Below are positions 18,162 to 26,459 of a stretch of 64,000 nucleotides of DNA, piece after piece. The notes below the pieces were generated by a model. That model made no database searches. It was not told the DNA's origin and worked only from the letters and a program-made list of their open reading frames with translations. How positions within the stretch are numbered: position 1 is the stretch's first letter; each line of letters starts with the position of its first letter. Source of the DNA: JAJUJL01 sp041736465 (GTDB taxonomy: Bacteria; Chloroflexota; Anaerolineae; Anaerolineales; UBA4823); the NCBI GenBank assembly GCA_041736465.1, contig JBGSTO010000462.1:124001-188000 (forward strand). The letters run 5' to 3'. The position numbers and the translations under genes are program-made.

Positions 18162-19959
18162 ACATTGCCCCCGGGAGCCTGGGGATATGCACCAGCAAGG
18201 ATGACCCCTCGCCTGGCGAGCTGGTGATCTGGAGTGTCCCGCCGACGGCGCTGACGCGCTCCTGGATGCCTCGCAGTCCATACTTACCCGGCTGAATGGT
18301 AGCTGGATCATAGCCTTGCCCCCGATCCTCTACCTGCAAGGTCACTTCATCAGTATCCACCTGAATGATGACCTGCGCGGAATCGGTGCCGGCATGGCGG
18401 GCAGCATTGGCGACTGCTTCCTGGGCGATCTGAAACAGGGTTTGCCTCAATCGCGGGGAGAGCACTTCAAAATCACCCCGAGTGGTGAAATCCAGGCGAA
18501 AGGCGCGCGCCTGGCAGCATTGGCTGGCGTGCATGCGCAGGTCGGATTTCAGGCGTTCTAGAGCCAGGTTGGCAGGCCAAAGGTCAAAGATGGACTGGCG
18601 TACCTGAGTGCGCACCTGAGATGCCTGGTCGCGCAGCTGCGCCAGCTCTGAGCGTACCTGGTCGACCGATTCTGGCAGCATATTGATGCATGCATCCAGG
18701 GTGAAGGTTACCCCAAAAAGGGATTGAGCCACTGTGTCGTGGATATCCCGCGCGATACGGTTGCGTTCACGCTCTACAGCCAGCCTTTGGGCGCGATCGA
18801 TACACAGCATGGTTGTTCCCAGTGCCACAGCCGCCTGGCTGGCAACCGGACGCAGCAATTCCATCCTCTGTGCGCTGGGGAGCTGAGAGGCAGGTTGGCT
18901 GTCCTGCTGCAGGATCAGCAGACCAATCGGATGATCTCTCAAGACCAGTGGACAACAGTACCACTCGCGGCCCTCCAGCCAGCGATCCAGTGCCGGGCTG
19001 CCGGTACGCGCCGCGCCGCTGGACAGCGCAAAAGGTTCCGGGGAGCTGACCAGGGCGGTGATCAGGGGGCTGTCACTGGCTTCCATCGAGATCGACACTG
19101 CATCGAGGGGTTCGATGTTGATGGTTTTACCGGCAGGCACGTTTTCATCTGCAGTGGCGCCGCGCCAGCCTTCCAGACGCTCATTGATTGGATTCAACAG
19201 TCCCAATAGAGCATGGTTGTATCCGAGATCGCGGGTGACAGCTTCAAGCACACGCTGCTGGACGGTGAGCACATCGGGTGCAGCCTGGAGCGAAGTGGTC
19301 AGCTCGTGAATGATCTCGAGCTGGCGGTGTGCTTCAGCCAGGGCTTTGTTTTGGTCTGCCAGGGCGTCGTGCGCGCTGGCAAGCTCGTCGCTCGTGCGGC
19401 GTAAGCGTTTCAGCAATACCGAGGGATAGCCCAATAAAACGGCGATCAACCATATACCCGCTGTCTGGATTGTAACCAGATCCAGCTCAACCACGGTCCC
19501 CGTGATTCTGCCTGTCAAAGCAGCGGCAGCCAGGAACAAGGGGGTGAATACCGCTGCCGACAAGATTGCCCCGCGCATCTGAAAGAAGAATGCCCCAGCC
19601 AATACAGGGCTGAGCGCGTACAAGTAATATGGGCTGTGCGTGCCTCCAGAGATTGCCAGGAGAGCAACCACGAAAACCATATCCACCAATAGCAATGCCG
19701 GCATACGCAGCAGGTACTGGTTTAATTGGCGGTTGAACAAAGTGATGAGCAGGGTATGGCTGACAACCACTGCCAGTATTGCCAGAGGAAAGACGCCGAT
19801 TTGGACTGGGGCCAACAAGGCCTGGGGCTGCGCAGTAAGCAGCCACAGGCCCGGCAGCAGGCTGGCCCAGCGGTATGCCACCAGGAACAAGAAAACCCGG
19901 GAAGACAGGTGCAGGGTTTGGGCGGGAGGTGTTTGCATCCTGAGTTGAGTATACCGCAT
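18154..19959 (-). CDS. membrane-bound NarX/DesK-type sensor histidine kinase with GAF domain
   Basis: Residues about 15-180 contain about six hydrophobic helices. A short coiled coil leads to a GAF-like domain (about 215-370). The dimerisation/phosphorylation helix is of the HisKA_3 type, with the phospho-acceptor His near residue 406 in RDIHDTVAQSLFG. The catalytic domain has an N box (QIAQEAVANAARHA), a G1 box (VEDRGQGYD) and GLRGIQERV. This layout pairs with NarL-type regulators, one of which overlaps its 3' end. The stimulus is unknown; the membrane part is not a recognised sensor fold to me. The first ATG at 19959 is used, with a second Met seven codons later as an alternative. Confidence 0.92.
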   Translation of the reverse strand: MRYTQLRMQTPPAQTLHLSSRVFLFLVAYRWASLLPGLWLLTAQPQALLAPVQIGVFPLAILAVVVSHTLLITLFNRQLNQYLLRMPALLLVDMVFVVALLAISGGTHSPYYLYALSPVLAGAFFFQMRGAILSAAVFTPLFLAAAALTGRITGTVVELDLVTIQTAGIWLIAVLLGYPSVLLKRLRRTSDELASAHDALADQNKALAEAHRQLEIIHELTTSLQAAPDVLTVQQRVLEAVTRDLGYNHALLGLLNPINERLEGWRGATADENVPAGKTINIEPLDAVSISMEASDSPLITALVSSPEPFALSSGAARTGSPALDRWLEGREWYCCPLVLRDHPIGLLILQQDSQPASQLPSAQRMELLRPVASQAAVALGTTMLCIDRAQRLAVERERNRIARDIHDTVAQSLFGVTFTLDACINMLPESVDQVRSELAQLRDQASQVRTQVRQSIFDLWPANLALERLKSDLRMHASQCCQARAFRLDFTTRGDFEVLSPRLRQTLFQIAQEAVANAARHAGTDSAQVIIQVDTDEVTLQVEDRGQGYDPATIQPGKYGLRGIQERVSAVGGTLQITSSPGEGSSLLVHIPRLPGAMYV

Positions 19960-20010
19960 GCTCAGGTGCGGTGAGCTACAAAGCTGCCTGCGGGCTGTGA
20001 GTCCGGTTCA

Positions 20011-21177
20011 TTAAGAATTATCGTCGGGGATGTCGGGTTCATCCTCTTCGTACTCTTCGACGCTGCGGGCATAATTTGTGGTCACAGCCAGCAGCAAGAA
20101 AATGACCACAGCAGAGGAGATACACCAGATACAGGTTGCGCCGATAACAAAAGGCTCTAAGAAAGTCAGGTAGATCGAGAAAACCACGCCAAAAAGAGCC
20201 ATTCCCCACATCGAGAGACCGGTGATGTTTTTTAGGTGCTGTGGGCCGAAACGCTGCAGCAGCCAGGCAGCGCCAATCGCCAGGTAGCCCAACAGACCAA
20301 AAATGCCTACCGGGAGAACACCGAACAAAATGGCATATGAACTTTGTTGGACAGCGTTGCAATCCCCTAACGGTCCGCAAATGGCATCATTCTTGGTCAC
20401 CTCGACGTAGGTCATGTAGGCGGCTATGAATACGCCAATCAGCACGAGGGAGGGAATGATCCAGGGTTTTCGTTCTTGCTGGCTGCCGTAGGGGAGCGGT
20501 TTCAACACCAGGAGGATGCTGGCGATAAAGCCGACGATCATCACTACCAGGAGCAGCACCGCAACACTGTTCGCCAATGGATCGAGCATGAATTTTTGCA
20601 TCCACAGCGGCTGCGGATCTGCATCGTCGCCTTCTATCTGGCTTTGCTCCACAGACGATTCTGCGATGGGAGTGGTTTGCGCCTGGCTGGCTGTACTGGC
20701 GGCGGCAGCCGGCGCCGGATCTTCGATCGCTGCTATTTTTTCTTTCAGCCCAGGCACATCCGGCCAATCGGTCCCCCCGTTCTGCAGGTTTTGTTCGGCG
20801 AGCTGCTCGAAAGATTCGGGAATTTCTCGTGATCCCACCAGGATGGTATCACCCACAATCATGGTCGGCACCCCCAGCCGGTCCGCCGGTATCTGGTAAT
20901 GCCGCACAGCCGCCTGATACAGGTCTTGCCCTTCTGCATAAGAGACATCTATACCCAGGACAATCAGGCGATCACCCAGCTTCTCTTGAATGGGCGGCAG
21001 CACCTCTGTGATCACTTCCTGGCAGTGTCCGCAGGAGGGAGAATAGAAAAGCACCGCACGGATGACAGGCTCTTCAGCCTGTACAGGCTGCCAGGCAAAG
21101 AGCGTACACAGAGTGATCAGCAATACCACGTAATACTTGATTGAAGGTTTGGAGAGTTGTTTGGTGTTTTTGTTCAT
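20011..21177 (-). CDS. thioredoxin-like domain fused to vitamin K epoxide reductase (VKOR) domain
   Basis: ATG 21177 overlaps the preceding hydrolase stop by four bases (ATGA); a longer frame to 21258 is rejected. Residues 1-35 are a signal peptide or anchor. A thioredoxin-like domain with CGHC (Cys49, Cys52) follows. After an Ala/Thr-rich linker there are about five membrane helices of the VKOR family with the loop cysteines Cys267/Cys273 (CGPLGDC) and the active-site CIWC (349-352). VKOR-Trx fusions make disulfide bonds in the cell envelope, with VKOR passing electrons to quinone. Here the Trx part is N-terminal. The last residues are acidic and cytosolic. The gene is the last of a TatA-FmdE-hydrolase-VKOR run, which points to envelope protein maturation. 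Confidence 0.92.
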   Translation of the reverse strand: MNKNTKQLSKPSIKYYVVLLITLCTLFAWQPVQAEEPVIRAVLFYSPSCGHCQEVITEVLPPIQEKLGDRLIVLGIDVSYAEGQDLYQAAVRHYQIPADRLGVPTMIVGDTILVGSREIPESFEQLAEQNLQNGGTDWPDVPGLKEKIAAIEDPAPAAAASTASQAQTTPIAESSVEQSQIEGDDADPQPLWMQKFMLDPLANSVAVLLLVVMIVGFIASILLVLKPLPYGSQQERKPWIIPSLVLIGVFIAAYMTYVEVTKNDAICGPLGDCNAVQQSSYAILFGVLPVGIFGLLGYLAIGAAWLLQRFGPQHLKNITGLSMWGMALFGVVFSIYLTFLEPFVIGATCIWCISSAVVIFLLLAVTTNYARSVEEYEEDEPDIPDDNS

Positions 21178-22004
21178 CGCAAAGTGGGTTTGTGTGTGTT
21201 TTGGATTCCGTTGTCGTTGAGAAATTCGATCAAAGCCCGGTTGAAATCTTCGGGGCAATCGACGCTCACTGCATGACCTGCCCCAGAGATGACAACCTGG
21301 CGGGCAGTAGAGATTTTGCCTGCCATCTCAAATTGAGAAGCCGGCGGCACAGTCGTATCCAGGCTTCCGGTAATTACAAGAACCTGTGCATCGATCTCTG
21401 CCAGCCTGTGACGGACATCGAACAGTGCCAGGGCGCGCATGGTTGCCCGGTAGCCGTCAGGGTGGGCCTGCATGATCTGACTGTAGAGTATGCGGCGAAG
21501 TTCTTCCTGGCCCGGACGCGGGAAGACACGCTGCGCAACAGCTTTGGCTTGAGTTGCCAGCCCGGTGGTATGTACCAGCAAGAAGCGCAGCAGGAAATAT
21601 GCCCACACGCCCGGTTTTTCGGGTCTCAGATGTGAGAAAGTGTTGACCAAAACCAATTTGTCCACCAGTTCAGGGAAATCCAACGCTAACTGCAGTGCAA
21701 TCGTACCCCCCATTGAGATGCCCACGACGTGGGTCTGGTCGATGGAAGTGAAGCGCAGCAGTTCCACCATATCCCGGGCCAGATCAGAGATGCGGATACG
21801 CCCACCCGGGTAGCTGGACTGGCCGAACGAGCGGATGTCTGGGATCAGCAGACGATAGCCGGCAGCAGTTAATGCTGGCGATTGAAGACTCCAGGATTCT
21901 CCTGTAGCCCCCAGGCCATGCAGCAGCATTACGGTGGGAGATCCTTGGGGGTTTAATTCTTCGAAGTGAATGTGTAAGCGGGATGATACGTGGAGGAGCG
22001 GCAT
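21174..22004 (-). CDS. alpha/beta hydrolase
   Basis: The fold is shown by HGLGATGESW (oxyanion region), the nucleophile elbow GISMGGT with Ser, an acid in ITGSLDTTVPP and the catalytic His in GAGHAVSVD. At 276 residues it is a normal single-domain member, similar to 3-oxoadipate enol-lactonase/esterase-type enzymes, but substrate cannot be assigned. No signal peptide is seen, so it should be cytosolic. It sits 2 bases after the FmdE-like gene and overlaps the VKOR gene by four bases. Confidence 0.85.
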   Translation of the reverse strand: MPLLHVSSRLHIHFEELNPQGSPTVMLLHGLGATGESWSLQSPALTAAGYRLLIPDIRSFGQSSYPGGRIRISDLARDMVELLRFTSIDQTHVVGISMGGTIALQLALDFPELVDKLVLVNTFSHLRPEKPGVWAYFLLRFLLVHTTGLATQAKAVAQRVFPRPGQEELRRILYSQIMQAHPDGYRATMRALALFDVRHRLAEIDAQVLVITGSLDTTVPPASQFEMAGKISTARQVVISGAGHAVSVDCPEDFNRALIEFLNDNGIQNTHKPTLR

Positions 22005-22006
22005 AG

Positions 22007-22648
22007 TTAACGGTTTTGCCCGTTTTCGTTATACGCCATTTCCTGGAGGCGTGTTTTCAGCGAAATTTCTCGCAGTTCGTAGTAACCGTCACCGGCGCAT
22101 GATCTGCAGATCGTCAGGCCATCCTTTTTGATCTCACGCTCGTTGATGATTTCTTCGCCGCACAGGTCGCAGTCGACGCGATAGCCGGGACGGCTGATGA
22201 TCTCTGCCAGGGATTTTTTCAAGGTGACTTCCTGGATCAGAAACAATTCTTCCACCGGCATGTGCTGGTAGGCCGTCAGCATGGCGTAATAATGCCGCTT
22301 TTCGCCGGGTGCGTAATTCCAGGCGCATTGGCGGATATCCAGGCGAGGGGCAATGCGAACCGCACGATTGCTGTACGTATCGACTAAGGTGACAGCGATC
22401 TTTCCGAGATCCTCATGGCGCAGCGTGCGGTGTCCTATCGAAGCGCCGGTGGCGATTTCAACGCCATCAGCAAAACAGCCATCGGTCTCAACAATCACCA
22501 ATAAGCGCTTATCCACCTGCGGCACAAGTGCACCAAGAATATGTCCTCCAGCAAGACCTGCGCGGACACCCAATACCTGACGAGGACAGATATGCCGGTG
22601 ACGAGCAGCAGATCGGTCAAGAAGCTCTTGCAGATCAGGCATCGACAT
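22007..22648 (-). CDS. FmdE-family zinc-binding protein
   Basis: The N-terminal domain carries the FmdE pattern HxHxCPxxxLGxR (HRHICPRQVLGVR near residue 17) and the VETDGCFADGVEIATGAS motif. The C-terminal part has a CDLCGEEI ... CRSC zinc finger. FmdE was named for a subunit co-purifying with molybdenum formylmethanofuran dehydrogenase in methanogens, but bacterial homologues are widespread and of unknown job, often near molybdenum/formate or Tat-exported enzymes. No formylmethanofuran dehydrogenase genes are in this window. ATG 22648 lies two bases after the TatA stop (TGAAATG), so translation is coupled. Confidence 0.85.
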   Translation of the reverse strand: MSMPDLQELLDRSAARHRHICPRQVLGVRAGLAGGHILGALVPQVDKRLLVIVETDGCFADGVEIATGASIGHRTLRHEDLGKIAVTLVDTYSNRAVRIAPRLDIRQCAWNYAPGEKRHYYAMLTAYQHMPVEELFLIQEVTLKKSLAEIISRPGYRVDCDLCGEEIINEREIKKDGLTICRSCAGDGYYELREISLKTRLQEMAYNENGQNR

Positions 22649-22649
22649 T

Positions 22650-22838
22650 TCACTTCGCGGCGGTGTCGGTATCCTTTTCTTCTGCGTCTTCCTCTTTCTC
22701 CTCCGATTTCAATCCCTCGCGGAAGGAGCGAATTCCAGTTCCCAGCTCGCCGGCGATTTTACCAATCCGCCCGACGCCGAACAGCACAATCACAATCACC
22801 AGAATGATGATCAATTCGGTCGGTCCTAAGTGTGGCAT
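22650..22838 (-). CDS. tatA: Tat (twin-arginine) translocase subunit TatA/TatE
   Basis: The 62-residue protein has the full TatA plan: short N-terminus, one transmembrane helix (ELIIILVIVIVLFGVGRIG), the hinge and an amphipathic helix (GELGTGIRSFREGLK), then a highly charged tail. It would oligomerise with TatC to export folded proteins. An AAGGAG lies nine bases before ATG 22838. TatC is not in the window. It leads the operon with FmdE-like, hydrolase and VKOR genes, so its substrate(s) might be a cofactor enzyme encoded elsewhere. Confidence 0.93.
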   Translation of the reverse strand: MPHLGPTELIIILVIVIVLFGVGRIGKIAGELGTGIRSFREGLKSEEKEEDAEEKDTDTAAK

Positions 22839-22886
22839 GACGTGATACTCCTTAAATGTGTAATCGGCTCAAGAGCTACCGGCTGA

Positions 22887-22892
22887 ATTATA
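22887..22892 (-). promoter_or_regulatory. candidate -10 box of the tatA operon
   Basis: A perfect TATAAT on the minus strand about 50 bases before the tatA start. The matching -35 is poor, so this is a moderate call. The remaining intergenic stretch to the divergent gene at 23078 shows a TACAAT near 23031 on the plus strand but no strong -35. Confidence 0.45.
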
Positions 22893-23077
22893 CTACTTCG
22901 TGGAGGCTGAAGCGACTATCCCTCTGGCAGGTTTCTACCGCCAAATTTGGCACCACTCTTGCACCTATACTGGTGCGCCTCGATGGCTGAACTTTATGAA
23001 TTGCGGGCTGGCAATGAACCTGATTTTGAAATACAATAACCCTTGTTCCTCCTGAAGCGGGGATCTCTGGTGTATCA

Positions 23078-26000
23078 ATGGATGAAATTATGAAGCCTCG
23101 AATGCTCCACATTTTACTTATTCTCTCGTTTTTACTGCCTCTGACGCAAAATTCCAACGCGCAAACAGTAGCTTCCCCGGGGCTGCCGGGCCAGCTGGCT
23201 TATATCGGCGTGGATGGAAATGTGTGGATTCAGCTCGAGGACAGTGGGGAGCAGATCGCCGTCACAGCAGATGCAAGCCCGGAGCGGAAATACCTGTCGC
23301 CGCGCTGGTCTCCAGATGGTCAAAAACTGGCATACTGCCAGAAGGACTCGGCGGAACCGGGCGGGTACCTGCACCTGGTGCGAGCCGGCGAGTGGCTGCC
23401 GATTTTGCTGGCTCAGGACGTGCACTGCCGGGAGTGGCCTCAAGGCAGCTTTAATTGGTCTCCAGATGGATCGAAGATCGTATTTGGCCGGCTGGGAACC
23501 GAGGATGGCAAAAAGGGGATTTGGGAGGTGGACTTTTTAAACGGGGGACAGCGGTTACTGGTTGCCTCACCTGGGGATGGACAGCTGCTGTTCCCGGAAT
23601 TTTCCCCAAATGGGGAGTGGCTGCGGATGTACGAACCCCTCTATTTGGAAGGCCTGGGGGTCTTACGCACCTGGCACGGCAACGGCTCCGGACTGCTCAA
23701 CTGGCTCGAGCTAAGCGGGGACCTATTCCCTGGTTTCTCCTCCTGGTCGCCGGATGGCAGTCGCCTGGTCTTTGATGAGGTTACTTACCTGGGCTTTCCT
23801 GGCGCTGGTCTATACACGGCTGCGCCGGATGGCAATGGCTTACAGAAAATTCTGAGCCGCAGTGATGAAGCCGCCGAGCGCCCGCTGTGGTCCCCGCGCG
23901 GAGATTTGATCGCATTCCAGCTGACCAGTCCTGTCGTGTCTGCGTACCCTGGTGTACGCCTGGGGCTGGTCGACTCATCCGGGAATGGCTACCGCGAGCT
24001 GTATCGCAGCGAGCAGAAATTGGATGCCATTACCTGGTCCGAAGATGGCAGCACCTTGATCGTGGGAGAGGCCGCAGGCGATCAGGTTCAGTTATTAGCA
24101 TTCGATGTCGCGGCGGGCACCTCCCGGCAGGTGCTGCTGATGGGAGGCTGGGATCTCTCCTGGAGCGAGAAGCCATTAATTCTGGATATCGTCAAGGATG
24201 AAGCCCCGGTTCAGGTGGCTGATTTTCCTTACCGGGATGATTTGCTTCTCTACCTTGCGTCGGACTACAGGTTGGTGCTGGCGTCACCCAGTGAGGGGAA
24301 GAGTGTTGATCTCAGCCAGCCAATGACGGTAGCAGGGTTCTTCGTCTCGCCCAGCAGGCAGCGCATCCTGACGTTCGGCAGACTGCTGTCGGTAGATTTC
24401 CAGGAGGATGGCAGCCTGCAAATCCAGCAAGGCACACTGCCCCAGCAGGCGGTTGGATGGCAGGTGCGCTGGTCGCCGGACGAGAGCCAGGTTGCGTACC
24501 AGGATCGCAGCGAAGGTATCTGGATAGCCAGGCTGAATGGGAGTGCAATCCAACTGAACGGCGCCGCCGGTTTACCGGAATGGTCGGCGGACAGCCAGTG
24601 GTTGAGCTATTGTGATGCGCAGTCCAATTTATGGCTGGTTGGTGGAGATCGTCCCGCAGAGATCATTGCCAGCGATACCCGCTGTGACCAACGCTGGTCA
24701 AGCCGTGAGAGCGTGTTGGCCTTTACCGGCGATTCTGGCGGAAAAGAGCCTGCAACAAGCGCGTATCTATATGACACAGTCAGCAGGACATTGGAGTCAC
24801 TCCTGCCGGATGCCGCCTTCCACAGCTGGTCTCCGGATGGGCGTCTGGCAGCGCTGCGGCAGGAGGGTCGCCAGGCTGGGCGTTACACCATTTTCGTCCT
24901 GGATCCCGTTAGCAACCGGCAGTTGGCACTCGGTCAATTCGAAGAAAACACTTTGGGAAACACCGGCTGGATGCCGGCAAGTGTGGGCTATCAATTCGGC
25001 CCCTACCGGATTCCGGAAGATTTACGCGCCTCATCCAAGATCGCTGATCTGATTTTTGACAGCACACCTGCAGGCGACCGGATGCTGGTTGCCGTTGGAG
25101 AGCGGGAAATTGTCACCCTGGCTTGCCTGGCAGAAGGCGAAGGCTTGCAGCAATTGTTTACCGTGGGCCTATCTACACCAGAAGAACTGCACATGCAAGC
25201 CGTATCAGGCAAGATTTCTCCCACCGGTGAATGGGTTGCCGTTCAAACATATGATAAAAATGGCATTGTCTACCTGCTTGCCCACTGCCAGGATGGGCGG
25301 CGTATACCACTGCCGTCCGGAGTGGATGCCCAGCAAGGCGAGTTTTCCAGGAACGGAGCGTGGTTCGTCCAACCTGTGCAGGGGGATGTGGGTGCGGGGA
25401 AATCATTGATTTATGACTTGAGCAGCGGGATCAGCAGCACGATTACGACTGTTCACGGCGCGCCTTCTTTCTGGTTGGGGCTGCTGCCAGGCGAGGTCGC
25501 TCAAGCAACCGGCGCTGGACGAGTAAGCGGGCAGTTGAGCGGACCCCAGCAAATACCTTTGCCTGGGGTGGAGATTTTTGTCGATGGGCGCTTCGCCGGA
25601 GTCACCGATGTTGCAGGCCGATACCTGATTACAGGATTACCAGAAGGCAGCTATAAGATCGAGCCGCGCCTGCAAGATTGGACCTTCGACCCGGTGACCA
25701 GATCGGTGCGAACACCACCGGATGTGTCGGATATAGATTTTGAGGGTGTCGCTCCTCAATCCGTACAGTCGAGTACGCGGCAGAACGGTAGCGCACTGCC
25801 AGAGCAATCTGCTACACCGACGCCAGAGATTACAACTGCCTCCGGGGAGGAAGAAATGCCGGATTTGATGCCCTGGCTCGAAGCCGCCTGGGGTAAGGTG
25901 CTGTCCTGGTACGGTGTGCTGCGCGAAAATTGGCCCGGCATTGCGAGCGGGATCCGCGACCTGCCGCTGGAGGTCTCGCTGGGGGTTACCGTGCTGGCGC

Positions 26001-26419
26001 TCTTGATTTTGGTTCTGGTTACTCGCAGGCGGCGCGTGGTCGTACTGGCGCGGGCAAAACCCCAGCCGCTTGAGCAGACGGAAATTCCTATCGAGGACAC
26101 CCAGCCCACTCGAGCAGTCCTGCAAGGTGATGGGCTTGAGCAGGTTCTGGTAGAAAACCCGCTGGCAGAAAAACTCTCACCCGTGGAAGAAACCCTGAAC
26201 CGGGGGGCTGAACAGGTGAAGCAGGGCAGCCTGGAAGATGGCATCGCAAGTTTGCGCAAGGTTTTGGAAATTGAGCCAGAGAACCGCCGTGCCTGGATGT
26301 GGTTAGGGTGGGCGGCTGTGCGCCAAAATGATCGCCGTGCAGCGGAACGATTCTTCCGCCAGGCGGATCGACTGGGACATCCGAAGGCCAGAGAAGCACT
26401 CGACTGGCTGCGGAAATAG
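23078..26419 (+). CDS. exported TolB/PD40-type beta-propeller protein with TM helix and cytosolic TPR
   Basis: A signal peptide covers about residues 1-30 (start ATG 23078; ATG 23090 is an alternative). From there to about 810 are many PD40/TolB-like blades with the pattern WSPDGSxIVF, arranged as at least two propellers. Residues about 815-890 form a carboxypeptidase-regulatory-like beta-sandwich (PLPGVEIFVDGRFAGVTDVAGRYLITGL). A Ser/Thr/Pro linker leads to one transmembrane helix near 960-985 with a following RRRR, then a cytosolic tail with a TPR unit (GIASLRKVLEIEPENRRAWMWLGWA). The protein thus links an extracytoplasmic propeller to a cytosolic protein-binding repeat. Ligand and partner are unknown. 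It is monocistronic and ends at a clear terminator. Confidence 0.8.
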   Translation: MDEIMKPRMLHILLILSFLLPLTQNSNAQTVASPGLPGQLAYIGVDGNVWIQLEDSGEQIAVTADASPERKYLSPRWSPDGQKLAYCQKDSAEPGGYLHLVRAGEWLPILLAQDVHCREWPQGSFNWSPDGSKIVFGRLGTEDGKKGIWEVDFLNGGQRLLVASPGDGQLLFPEFSPNGEWLRMYEPLYLEGLGVLRTWHGNGSGLLNWLELSGDLFPGFSSWSPDGSRLVFDEVTYLGFPGAGLYTAAPDGNGLQKILSRSDEAAERPLWSPRGDLIAFQLTSPVVSAYPGVRLGLVDSSGNGYRELYRSEQKLDAITWSEDGSTLIVGEAAGDQVQLLAFDVAAGTSRQVLLMGGWDLSWSEKPLILDIVKDEAPVQVADFPYRDDLLLYLASDYRLVLASPSEGKSVDLSQPMTVAGFFVSPSRQRILTFGRLLSVDFQEDGSLQIQQGTLPQQAVGWQVRWSPDESQVAYQDRSEGIWIARLNGSAIQLNGAAGLPEWSADSQWLSYCDAQSNLWLVGGDRPAEIIASDTRCDQRWSSRESVLAFTGDSGGKEPATSAYLYDTVSRTLESLLPDAAFHSWSPDGRLAALRQEGRQAGRYTIFVLDPVSNRQLALGQFEENTLGNTGWMPASVGYQFGPYRIPEDLRASSKIADLIFDSTPAGDRMLVAVGEREIVTLACLAEGEGLQQLFTVGLSTPEELHMQAVSGKISPTGEWVAVQTYDKNGIVYLLAHCQDGRRIPLPSGVDAQQGEFSRNGAWFVQPVQGDVGAGKSLIYDLSSGISSTITTVHGAPSFWLGLLPGEVAQATGAGRVSGQLSGPQQIPLPGVEIFVDGRFAGVTDVAGRYLITGLPEGSYKIEPRLQDWTFDPVTRSVRTPPDVSDIDFEGVAPQSVQSSTRQNGSALPEQSATPTPEITTASGEEEMPDLMPWLEAAWGKVLSWYGVLRENWPGIASGIRDLPLEVSLGVTVLALLILVLVTRRRRVVVLARAKPQPLEQTEIPIEDTQPTRAVLQGDGLEQVLVENPLAEKLSPVEETLNRGAEQVKQGSLEDGIASLRKVLEIEPENRRAWMWLGWAAVRQNDRRAAERFFRQADRLGHPKAREALDWLRK

Positions 26420-26425
26420 AAGCAG

Positions 26426-26459
26426 AGAGCCTGTACAAACAGCGTGCAGGCTCTTTTTA
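26426..26459. terminator. terminator shared by propeller gene and carotenoid operon
   Basis: An 11-bp stem (26426-26436 with 26444-26454, one G-T pair) with a seven-base loop and TTTTT on the plus strand. It lies between convergent genes; the P450 stop codon is at 26457. Confidence 0.85.

Noticed and set aside
18161..18311. Fifty extra residues at the response-regulator N-terminus
   Set aside because: They lie within the kinase gene and precede a normal MSEPH start that overlaps the kinase stop by eight bases.
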